64,000 nucleotides of DNA from Trifolium pratense (lineage: Eukaryota; Streptophyta; Magnoliopsida; Fabales; Fabaceae), in assembly GCF_020283565.1 (NCBI RefSeq), contig NC_060059.1, forward strand, positions 29,833,838 through 29,897,837, written 5' to 3'. Within the stretch, counting starts at the first letter, position 1, and each line of letters starts with the position of its first letter. Below, in pieces: positions 45,893-56,395 of the stretch. The notes beneath the pieces are model-generated. The model had not been told where the DNA came from, made no database searches, and saw nothing but the letters and a program-made list of their open reading frames with translations. The translations under genes and the position numbers were made by a program.

Positions 45893-48060
45893 TCTATGAA
45901 TAAAGCACTCCCTATTTATAGAAAAATAATATGCCAAAAAATTAGTAACAAATCTGTTTTAAAATAAAACAAATCCAAGTCAAAGTATCTTCCAAGAAAA
46001 TATATTTTTTTCCCAAAAAATCTTCAAAACATAAGATGCAAAAAGATTCAAAGATTTTTCTGACTTCTTGTAACTGAGAGATTTCAAGGCATATCCAACA
46101 ATTCTCCACCTTGCCTTTAAATCGATGGTGATCCCATATCAACCACCGTGCTGCTCTCTCCATCTTGAATCTTCTATTCAAGATCACCGGATTGTACCTC
46201 CCTCTTCATCCTCGGAATGCCTTCCGCTCTTATGAAGATCTTGCATCCCACTACCATAGGATTTTAGGTAGCCCCACAAGATTCACCGCACCCTCTTCAG
46301 ACTCCGAACTGGTCAAGTCCGTACCTCCCTGAAGAACCTCTTGCTCCCAACTATCATCGGAATTTTAGATAGCTCAACAAGCTCCACCATCCCTCTTCAG
46401 CCCCCGGATTGTGCCTTTTCCGTCCTCCTGAAGAATCGCTTGCCTCCGACTATCCATGGATTTTTTTGCGATAGCCCTACAAGCCTTCACCACTCTTCGA
46501 CCCCGGAATGCCTTCCGTACTCTCGAAGTTTTGCTTGGCTCCAAACCAACCTTGGAATTTTAGGCAGTTCCACAAGCTGCAACATCAAACTCTCCTTGTA
46601 TCCAACTACCTCCAACAGTCTCACAAGTTACCAAGTCTGATCACATGTTGCTTTCAATTGCTTCCCTGAAGATCCTCTCAAGGTCTTGCACTTCTTCAGC
46701 CACAATTGAAACATAATCCACAAGGTCTCCATGGTCATCCCCTTTGGTTCAACAATACCACTCTCCTCCATATCTACGATTAGATAGCCAAGAGCTAATG
46801 TTGACTGTCTACCACTATTGGAAGACTCCACCTCAAACTGAGTTTCCACCAAAGTATACCCACCATGATCTCCACCTTGTAACACGCAAGACCTATTCAA
46901 CTCCTCTGAAACATACTTCAAACTATTGTTAGTCTCCAACAATTCCAGTTCAGTTCAACACCTAGTAAACCTTGTTCACTAGTCCAACTAAACTCATGTC
47001 ACTAACAGGTCCACCCGAAGTCCCACAACTCAACCACATTATGAGAGTCACCACCAGTTAAAGATGCATGACCAATAGTAGAACCAACTATCTTTGCATC
47101 TAAGTTCAGAAACATACCTCACATCGTGTAAAGAAAATCACGATTGTCAAACTTCGTAAGACAAACTGAACCCATACCTTGAACTTCAAGCTTTCCGTCT
47201 TCAAGATGAACAACTCCACCTTCAACTAGCTCTAGAGTCTCAAAGTATTCATTCTTTGACCACATGTGAAAGGAGCATCCAACGTCCATGACTAAACACT
47301 CCACCGGTTCCCAACTTCCACTAGCACCTCCGCATCCTCATAATGAAGTTGTTGTTTCAGAAGTAACCCGAGTATTATTACCACCACCTCTCCAGGCCGA
47401 CCGTCTTCGCCATCTCCATTAACTCGTTATCTTTGAGGCACCGGATAACAACACTCCATGTTTTACCCATCATCCCGAACATTAAAATTGCTTCCATCTT
47501 CACTTTCCACAATTCCAAATTGCTTTTGGAAAGTCCCTCGATATCCGACTTAGAACCCATGGCGCTCGCTTCAAATTGTTCCAATTGCCCCACCGTGGGC
47601 GCCAATTGTTGTGAATTCGTCTATAAAATCACACCAATAAAAGAACTTGATGTGTGGAGCAATAGAACGGCAACCAATGATTAAGCGGAATAAGCAATAA
47701 TAATAACAACAATGATAAAGAAGATAAATGGAGAAGAAAGAACAAGATATTTGTTTACCCAGTTCGGTCCAATAATGACCTAGTCTGGGGGAGAGAGCAG
47801 CCCCTCCGTTCCACTATATCAAACGAGTAACTTTACAAAGAGTTCCAATTGAGTTACAAGAATTAATCCTAATTCTACCCAAATCCCGAATCTCTTCCCG
47901 TGGCCAAGAGACTCAATTTGATATGTGTTTCCCAAGGTGTACCACAAAGATAGTTTGCCCACCCTAGAGTTGTACCAAGAGAAAAAAACTCTTTTTCCTC
48001 TCTAAGACCCTAGCCCTTGTGTGGTGGCAAACCCTAATCCTTGCCTCTACATTGTTGCTC

Positions 48061-48106
<46 letters not shown>

Positions 48107-48314
48107 TCTATGAATAAAGCACTCTCTATTTATAGAAAAATAATATGCCAAAAAATTAGTAACAAATCTGTTTTAAAATAAAACAAATCCAAGTCAAAGT
48201 ATCTTCCAAGAAAATATATTTTTTTCCCAAAAAATCTTCAAAACATCAAAGATGCAAAAAGATTCAAAGATTTTTCTGACTTCTTGTAACTGAGATTTCA
48301 AGGCATATCCAACA
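45402..48314 (-). mobile_element. Internally deleted Copia-type LTR retrotransposon, nested
   Basis: LTRs are at 45402-46100 (699 bp) and 47607-48314 (708 bp), both TGTTGTGAATTC...ATATCCAACA on the plus strand. The target duplication CCAAC is at 45397-45401 and 48315-48319. Read on the minus strand, a primer site TGGCGCCCACGGTGGGG follows the 5' LTR and a purine tract AAGGTGGAGAAT precedes the 3' LTR. Only 1.5 kb lies between, with remnants of gag and protease, so it depends on proteins from elsewhere. Both LTRs contain a (CT)n run (about 45857-45887 and 48064-48100) whose length differs between them. Confidence 0.92.
46580..47605 (-). pseudogene. Gag/protease remnants of the nested Copia-type element
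   Basis: Minus-strand pieces are MGSKSDIEGLSK, LELWKVKMEAIL (gag N-terminus, from 47560), then MDVGCSFHMWS and EGGVVHLEDGK, GMGSVCL (protease region, normally DSGCSYHM, about 47290-47160). A later frame (46942-46628) has the sequence TLVETQFEVESS, like the linker between integrase and reverse transcriptase. Integrase, reverse transcriptase and RNase H cores are missing. It is interrupted by stops and frameshifts. Confidence 0.65.
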
Positions 48315-48358
48315 CCAACCAATACCACCAGACCAACCCAAGTGGGTTTAACCTGACA

Positions 48359-49732
48359 AGTTAACCTATCTGCCCCCATTTTCTTAGCGGATTGAAATTT
48401 TCAACTTGTCCCACAAAAAATGGTGAGGGTTACTTTTACCGCCCTACAATTTTCCGCTACTTAGTAAACGACATTTTTTCCTAAAATTTCTCATTTTATA
48501 ACATCTATTATTTAAGTAGCAGATGAATAAAATAGGACGCGCGAAAAATATTGGCAAAAGTAACCGCCAAAAATGATAGGTTAAATAATGGATGACCCCC
48601 ATCTATGCATTGACTTCATTCTAATTGTGGGGAAGAAAAATAAAAAAGGAAATGAGTATACGTTATTATGATTCCCTCTTAAGGCCGTCAATGTTGGCGG
48701 CCATGTTGCTTTCAATGTCCTTAAAGTAATGGAATCCAATAAGTAGGACTAGAAGTTACTACTTCCCGACAGAAAAACCAACCCTGGAGAGGGGGCCTCT
48801 CTCCCTTAAGGGTTTTTTTTTTTTAATATAAGTTTATGAAGATACCGTACCTCAATGAAGCATAAACACAGATACGGGTATCGGATACGATACGTATCCG
48901 ATACGGTGATACGTCAATCTTCAAAAATATAGGATACGATACGTTTATAATACACATACTAAAATTAAAATTAGATTTTTTTTACACAGAGTAAAAGACT
49001 AGAAAATGATAGAATTAATAAACGATTAAATCTAAAATAACATTGTGTGACTTCTTGATTATGCCTCTTGATGATTAGTTTGGATCAACAAGGAATATTT
49101 GTCTGAGTTTCTTTGCTTCCTGTGAATTAGAATATCCTTCTTTATGAATTTATTTGCATAACAACGTTGAAAATTGATAATAACTTTTAATAAATTCGGA
49201 TACATCTTGCATACGTATTGACAACGTATCAGAGCGTATCGACGTATCGGGTACGTTTCGGAAGCCATTTTGAAGTATCGGTGCTTCAGAGCCATACCTC
49301 CTATACATGAATTTGAGCTCAATTTTAAAAATATATATGATTTTGAGCTGTATTTTATGAAAAATATATAATAATGCACTCAATTATAAAAAAAATATAC
49401 ATGATTTTGAGCTGTCTTTTATGAATGGTTCGTGATGGGTTGAACTGTTATTTGCTTAACTACCGAGAGCTCCCCACCCTCATTTGGCGAATATAAGACC
49501 GAGTTTCCGTTCAATCTGTCTAACCCTAACCACAGACTATGGATCTTACAAGTTACAACGAGGACAATTGACAAGTACACATCTCTAATTTATTCCTACA
49601 ACATCATATGATTATATGCTATACATTGTATCTAAGGTTGATTTCACATTACAAATCTATTCAAATTCCATTAAAAAAATCGTAATCAAACTCATCGAAG
49701 CTCGAGTTCACTGTGGAGGAGACTATTGCAGG
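48359..49732. other. Intergenic; CGATACG-rich repeat at about 48835-49305
   Basis: No gene. The repeat carries many GATACG/CGTATC motifs (CGTATCCGATACGG), in direct and inverted order at both edges, with GAAGCA...GATAC on the left and GTATCGGTGCTTC on the right. This suggests the subterminal repeats of an AT-rich DNA transposon. Confidence 0.45.
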
Positions 49733-52700
49733 CTAAAACATCTTTGTCCATGAGCCCAAAAATGGAAAAATAGCAATAAGCAATCGAACCAAGAGGGGTG
49801 TGTCGCTTTTTCTTTCTCTCCTACTCAACCTACCACCTTCCATAGGACCCCTTTGTGACCCCTTCCTTGTTTGAGATCTCCTTGTTGCTCGCCTAGGTCT
49901 CTCCAAGTCATCCCATCCACCAAAATTCGGTGTATTTCGGCTACCACTATCATCTGAACCGTCGTTCTCAACTACCCACGACTGCATTCCTGCCTTCCTG
50001 GTATTAGTATCCTGGTTTTCTTCCGGTTCTTCCTCAATTCGAGAGTCATTTACGTTTCGCCGTTTCCTCTTTGTCCTGTACTTGCGCTTTGGTTTGCTCT
50101 CGGTCCGTCCCCATAATTTCTCGAATGCTAGTGCAAGTGCTGACTGGCCAAGAGGAATTGCTAACGCCATGAGGAAAGCTTTTGGGCCGGTGGAAAGCAA
50201 CCATGACCCAAAGATGATAGGCAGCGTCCAACCATAGGATTTAAAAACCTGCACTGTGAAAAATGAATTCAACACCTCACACCAACAAAAATGTTCAATG
50301 CATATGTAGATAAACTATAGCAGCTTAATACATAATTAAGATGTTGTGAGTATTCTGCTTCACCTCATCACAGAAATATTTTGCGACTTCAATGCATCAG
50401 ATGATATTTAAACAAATCATCATTTTAAAAAAATAAAATTGGAGAAGGGATAAAATTTTATTAATTAAAGGGGCACTAATAACTATTTTACAACTGTTCT
50501 CAAGGGAATTCAAACTTTGTATTTTGAAGTTAGAAAGTTAAGCTGTTACTACTGAGCTAGCATCTCAAGTGTAAATCATTTTATATTAGTGGGATTGCTT
50601 CCTTGATATTTCTTATATCTTGGTTATGCAATACTATTTTGTAGAATGGGTCTTGACTCATGACATTAAATCAAAATGCAATGCCTTTATATGCTAGGAA
50701 TAAAAGTTGAAGACTCCCAAGTGAAATGGAAACTTGTTCCATCACTAGAAATAGAAACTTATGACTAGTTTATTCCGTGAGAACATTTTATATTTTTTTA
50801 AAAAAAGATTGTGTTAATTTTACTTGCTAACATGGAGATAAGAGACTCTTGAAGTGAACAATGATCTAAAATTTTAAGAAATGATGAAAATTTCAAAAGA
50901 ATTGTTTTCATTATTTCCAGAAATGCATAATCCGTAACTAGTATTTCATCTTCTCGCATCTTGTTATTAGCAAGCTAAAATGAACACATATTTTTTTAAA
51001 TGCAAATAGAAAATGTTTTCACAAAAGTAAACAATCCCTTCAGTTTTGTTTGAGAGTTAGGAGGAGGGAAAGTGAAAGAATAGTTTTCGGTGAAAGGGAG
51101 GACGAAAGAGAAGTGGAAGGGAAGATATCCCCCACCTTGCATGAGGGGTTTACTTTTTCAATAAAGTTATAAGCCTTCCATATGGGAGAACTCAAAAAAT
51201 GAACTAGGGTAGAGTTTTGGAAGACTTTGCCAAATTATTCGAATCATGTCTCGTTCTCGAAACAAAACTGAACAAAAAAAAAATCAATCAGAAGCATTCA
51301 TCTCCCATTCTCTTAGAATTGAGTATTGGGCCTAACTCAACCTTACAAAACCGGGCTTGAGGCGCGGATATGAAAGGTAGAGGGCCCGATCAGAAACCTG
51401 ATTGCAGGCGGCCCGACGAAGTGGCCCAGCAAATTGTGGATAGGCTCTGATATCATCTTACAATTGAGTATTGGGCCTAACTCAACCTTACAAAACCGGC
51501 TTGTAAAGTGAGGATTGCCTAGTTTATAAACACTTAGTCAGGTCATATCGCAACCGATGTGGGACTTCTTAACACTTCCCCCCCCCCCCCCCCCCCCCCC
51601 CCCAAAGCTCTTCCCTTTCTTCCTCTCCTAACTCGCATACAAAGCCTTAACAGCAAGTTTTCGTTTTTGTATTATAGATGCAATAGCAACCAAGTGATAT
51701 TAGGTTGTATTTACTTCCTGACTGAGTAAGTTGGCCAGAATTTTGTATATATAACTACAGTCTACAGTACTAAATCTCAACATACTTATATGGTCCCCTT
51801 GAAATTTAAGAATAGGAAATAGCTAAAATAGTTATAGATTACCTGAGAAAATGCTCACTATGATGCTGTCGATGCTTAGCTTTTTCTTGATCATTACTAT
51901 ATATACACTAATATAAGGAAAGGTTTGGTTTATGAACCATTAAATATTAACACTTAATTTTCATCATGCAATGCATCCCTTATTATTTATTCATTTACAT
52001 TAGTAGAAAAATAATATCTTTATATAAAGCTTTAATAGAAACCATCATTGAATAAGGTATTGTTTTGATAAACAACTTCATTTGTAGCTTATAGTATAAG
52101 TGCTTATTATGATAAATGCTTATGTATAAGCTATTTCTATATCAAAAGATAAAATAAAGTTAAACTGTTTTCACATCAGCCATAAGCTATTTTATGCGTT
52201 TTTGTAGTCAGTCTCACAAGTGTATATGCCAATAGATAAGAACAAATAAGCCGATCCAAATTTTGTGTATATGGCATTCCATGTTAATTCCATGTAAGAT
52301 GTATTACAACAGTCAACAGTTGGCTTACTAGAAAATATTGGTGACATCTAAAGTGCAAAGCAAGAGAAACTAGTACCCAAAAGAGTTAAATTCAGTATTT
52401 GAGTACTAACAGAAGTCAGAAGATATGCATTTATACTACGTTACAAGCTGATGAAAGGAGAATAACTAGGTTACCTTGGCCCAGTGTTGTCAATCGAGGA
52501 ATATAGCTGTTAGTTAGCACTGTTATAGCTACTATCGGACAACACTAGTACTAAACGTGTATAGCAGAACAATGGTGGTTTGTTAAAATTCTACTACGCT
52601 ATAACATTGTAGCACACCACTATTTGACAACATTACCTTGAAGGTGCTTGGAAGAGGGTAGTTGGGGTTACTTATGACATACATAAGTACTAGCGTAGAT

Positions 52701-53979
52701 GTTTTGAAGTTTATGAATATTACTTATTATATGTCCATAGGTTATGTTACTTTCAACTAATTTTGATAAACTCTTTCAAATAGCTTATTGTCTTCAGTTG
52801 TTTTCAGCTTATGCAGTTCACTCGCATTTCCTCTCTGATTATAGTTTCTATGATCAAAGAGGCAATGAGAGATACAACATACACAAACTCTTACACAATA
52901 AGAGCTTATTGAATAAACACTTAATTAAATCGTATATTCAAACACAGCCTAGCATTTTGAGCACTTCATCTCTCACATTAGCAGTTATCATTTCAGACGA
53001 AACTAGAAACAAACAAAAATTTCTCTAATATAGTGTATGTTTGAATTGACTTATTTAAGCTAATCTACTGCCACAAGTAAGTGTGTGTTTGAATTGACTT
53101 ATTTAAGCTAATCTATTGTCATAAGCACTTGTGAGACTATTTGGAAGAGCATATGGATCACCTTATGACATGTCCATAAGCTTTTTTCAACTTCTTTCAG
53201 TAAATTCTCCAGATAATTTAAAAAACCAGCTTATAGCAAATATGAAACAGTTCGACTTCATTTTATCTTTTATTAGAAATAGTTCATAGCTTAATTAAAT
53301 TGTTTATCCAAACAGGGCATATATGCATGAAACTAATCTTACAATAACAAGACACGTGAAATACTAATCATTTACTAAGCAAAATACAAATAAACAAACA
53401 AAAAATCAAAATTTCCTAAAGAAATATTCACATCTTCCACATAAAAATAAAATAAAGGGCATCATTCAAACAACCAAAACTATAACAAATAGACGGTTAA
53501 GATTTGGTGTCAAATTAAAGTTTGACACCTGTTGTTAACGGATCCTATCTCTAACAATAAAAACTCAAAAGCTAAAAAAAAAGGCAAAAATGATTTACCT
53601 TGAGAATCCACAAACTATCCAAAGCTTCTTCCCAACCTCCACCATATCCTTCATCAATTTCTTCCGGATACTCATCAGACCACCACCTCCTCTTCTTCCC
53701 ATATTCATCATCATCATCATCTTCTTCCTCTTCTTCATCTTCATCCTGAGGTTTAGTTCTTCTAGCATTGTTGAAGTTGAAGTTTGGAGGTCTAAAAGTT
53801 TCATCATTGGAATTCCAACGTGGGAAGTTGTTGGAAGAGAAAAAGATGCGAGAATGAGAAAAGGGTTTTGTATGAAAGGGTTGCCATGGATGAGGAAAGT
53901 AGCGAGGTTGAGGTGGTCGGGAAAGGTGACCAAGGAACTTGGAAGCTTGGCAGGACTGATGATGATGATGAGCTTCCAT
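49733..53979 (-). CDS. Uncharacterised membrane protein, probably plastid-targeted
   Basis: Exon 1 is 53979-53599 (127 codons) and exon 2 is 50248-49733. They join in phase 0 across a 3350-bp GT-AG intron to give 298 residues. The junction WILK/VFKSYGW continues one hydrophobic domain. The N-terminus (MEAHHHHQSCQASKFLGHL) is rich in His, Ser and Phe and looks like an organelle transit peptide. Residues 79-92 are almost all Asp/Glu. Two close hydrophobic segments follow (about residues 133-147 and 150-168, LPIIFGSWLLSTGPKAFLMA), then a basic stretch (KPKRKYRTKRKRR) and a charged region. A short C-terminal hydrophobic helix is LLVRLLIAIFPFLGSW. I do not recognise a named family or function. The gene model is inferred from splice sites and reading frame. 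Confidence 0.75.
51315..51572 (-). mobile_element. TRIM retrotransposon in the intron
   Basis: On the minus strand TGTTAAGAAGTCCCACATCG (from 51572) starts an LTR of about 115 bp. It is followed by primer-site-like AGATGATATCAGAGCC (about 51442-51457), a 100-bp internal part and a truncated second LTR (AACCTTACAAAACCGG region repeated at 51339 and 51482). It has no coding sequence. Confidence 0.75.
51578..51603. repeat. Poly-C tract of 26 bases
   Basis: Directly next to the TRIM end, inside the long intron. On the transcribed strand it would be a G-run in the pre-mRNA. Confidence 0.85.
52480..52633. mobile_element. hAT-like MITE in the intron
   Basis: The ends CAGTGTTGTCAAT and the inverted ATTTGACAACAT, with TATAGC motifs in both arms, define about 154 bp. 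It is flanked by TACCTTGG (52472-52479) and TACCTTGA (52634-52641), an 8-bp target duplication with one mismatch. Confidence 0.6.
53035..53320. repeat. Inverted-repeat MITE relative of the GTTTGGATT family
   Basis: GTATGTTTGAATTGACTTAT and its repeat GTGTTTGAATTGACTTATTT (53083) face an inverted GTTTATCCAAACAGGGCAT at about 53301-53320. It contains CATAAGC/GCTTATAG arms like the element at 57873. It lies in the long intron. Confidence 0.5.
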
Positions 53980-54020
53980 CTATTGTCACACACACACTCA
54001 TCTTCATTATCTCTATCCAA

Positions 54021-56395
54021 TTAATTAATTTTATTTATAAATTGTAAAAAAAAAAAATCTTTATAAAGATAAATTTTTATGGATTCTTTTTGCTAGTTTT
54101 GTTTTTTTTTTTTATAGTTATTCTTTTTGCTAGTTGATGCAATGCAATCTAATATTTAACTAAATTTGTTTTCTTTTGACCAAAAAAAAAGTTGTTTTCA
54201 TAAAATAAATTCTTATAAATATTTTTATACATTTTGAGACAATTTTTTATTTACTTTTTTAACTAATTTTAATAAAACTTTTTACATTCCATAAAAAAAC
54301 ATGTTAACATCTTTTTTGGGGAAAAGAAAAGATTCATTCTTTTTTTTTTCCTTGTAGATAAATTGTCGAATATCATTGAAACTCAAACATAATTGTAAGG
54401 ATTCAAATTTGTATACGAATAAAAATGTTCAACTTACTCTAAAAAAAAATATATATATATTCAACTTAATAATATGGGGGATGACACTTGAGTACTTTGG
54501 TAAGTTTTACAAAACAGTTATTTATTCATGAATAACCAAAAGTGAAAAAACTAAAGTTGTTAATAAAGTAAAAGGCACAACCAACTTGAATTGGTCCAAT
54601 TGATATCGATCTTGATCATATTAAACATGTGGTTAGGAGTTCAATTTTTAGATCATGCGTATGGAGAAAATTCAGTTGGGGGAGGAGACCTCACCTTGTG
54701 TGTTCCACAAGTTTTTTCACGGAGATTAGTCATCGCTAACGACGATGGAAACTTCGTACCAATATCATGGTAACCCAAAAAATCAGGAGATGAGCCCTTC
54801 TTTTAGCACCTGCTAAATTTTCTTTATGTACTCTGTTAAATTATTAAAGTACTCCTTATTGCTAGTTAGGCAACGAAAAACATTCAACTTCAACAAAAAA
54901 GGGGAAAAAATTTCATGGCCCCTAGAAACTACTTGAAAAAAATTGAACTTTTTGTCATCCACTTTTAAAGTAGCGAACGGCTCTAATACATATAAGCAAA
55001 AAAAAAAAAAAGGATTTGCATTGTAACCTTAAATTTCATTACATTAGATAGAAAAAGTATATCAAAAAGTCTCTTATCGGGGCAGATGTCTCTCAGTTAC
55101 TCAAAATGATTCCAATAGGTCTCAAAAAGTCCCTCGCTGCCTAGCATAACGATCTCAATCACCGTCATCGAAGAACATGAATGAGATCGTTTTAACTGAC
55201 CGACGACAGACTATGCGGTCGTTTACGCCTAACATAACGAAAATACAAAAACGCTAAACTAAAATAAATGAGAGAGAAGTGGGTGACGAGTAATGAGAAT
55301 GAGTGAAAAGAAATGTTTCAATTTATAGAATTTTTGATTGTGCGTGACTGATTGAAGCAAGGTAACAACCACTCCGGCGGCCAATCAAAATTGGCCATCT
55401 TCCTTAACCATTGAATGATACCAAAGACTAACAAAACTAATATTATTTCTTCCATAAATTGCTTAGAATTCCTCTATCTATTGGAAGATATTTTTTAATA
55501 TGAAATTTTTATTGCTAATAGTATACTTGATTCTTAACATAAGATATTTTTAAGTAGTGTAAATTATGCTAGAAAATATCTTGCATTGTGCATTTTTCAA
55601 TGTGAACAATGTAGCCCTGTAGGGGAAGAGAAGAGCAATTACTTTTTTGGGACCTAAAACCCACATTGATTTCAATCAATTAAAGAATGTAAGTATTAGA
55701 GTGTTGAAAAAAAGAGTTTTCTTAACACTCCTTTGGGACCATATTTCTTTCTAATAATACTATATCAGAACAAAAAACATAAGTAAATGTATTTCTTTCT
55801 AAATAATACTCCCTCTTGATGCCTTTTATAAGAAATAGTATTTTTTTTTAGATTTATTGAATAATCATTTTTTTTGTGTGTGAAATTATTAGGGATAGAT
55901 TGTAAGAAAATTATAAGAAAAAACACATCAAAGAAAAAATATTAGTAACGTCAATTTTTGTGTACCCTGTATATGATTATATAAACATTACATTAAAGCT
56001 TAGAGCTTGCCATGTGATATTCCTATTATTTTGAAGTTTGTAATTTCAATAGGATATAAAACATTAGCTAATGTTTTCATATATATATGAAGTAGAATAT
56101 GCAATTGAATATATGATTTTGAGTAAGAAAAGAATGAAAGGAAGCAATATATATGATATAGCCAATGTTAGCACTAGCTAAAACTTTAACACAATAAAGT
56201 CTCATTTGGGTCAGCATATCATATCTTATGAAAATGGGACAAAATAATTTATACACCACAAGAAATGAAAAGGAACTTCTCATCAAGGTGAAGCAAGTGC
56301 ATCATGGTTGGTACATGGCTATCTCCTTCTCATTTCTTTGGCATGCCATTGTCGAACATCTAAGAGCTGAGAGCCGAGCCTTTTTCGTGTTTCTA
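54021..56395. other. Intergenic region between two minus-strand genes
   Basis: No supported gene. 54577-54775 (TTGAATTGGTCCAATTGATA, GTTAGGAGTTCAA) may be a decayed SINE. 55800-55850 has half of a Stowaway-type end (ATACTCCCTCTTGATGCC). The last 300 bp are likely 3'UTR of the ribonucleoprotein gene. Confidence 0.45.

Larger units (their letters stand above)
45300..48348 (-). mobile_element. SINE interrupted by a Copia-type element
   Basis: Left part 45300-45401 and right part 48315-48348 join (sharing the CCAAC duplication) into one SINE of the family at 17908-18130: AACCTGAGACCTTAAGG, GAGCATACTCC, then after the insert CAATACCACCAGACC and AACCCAAGTGGGTT. Its own target duplication TAACCTGACA is at 45290-45299 and 48349-48358. 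Confidence 0.8.

Noticed and set aside
52744..53028. 94-residue plus-strand ORF in the long intron
   Set aside because: Overlaps MITE-like sequence and has no domain.
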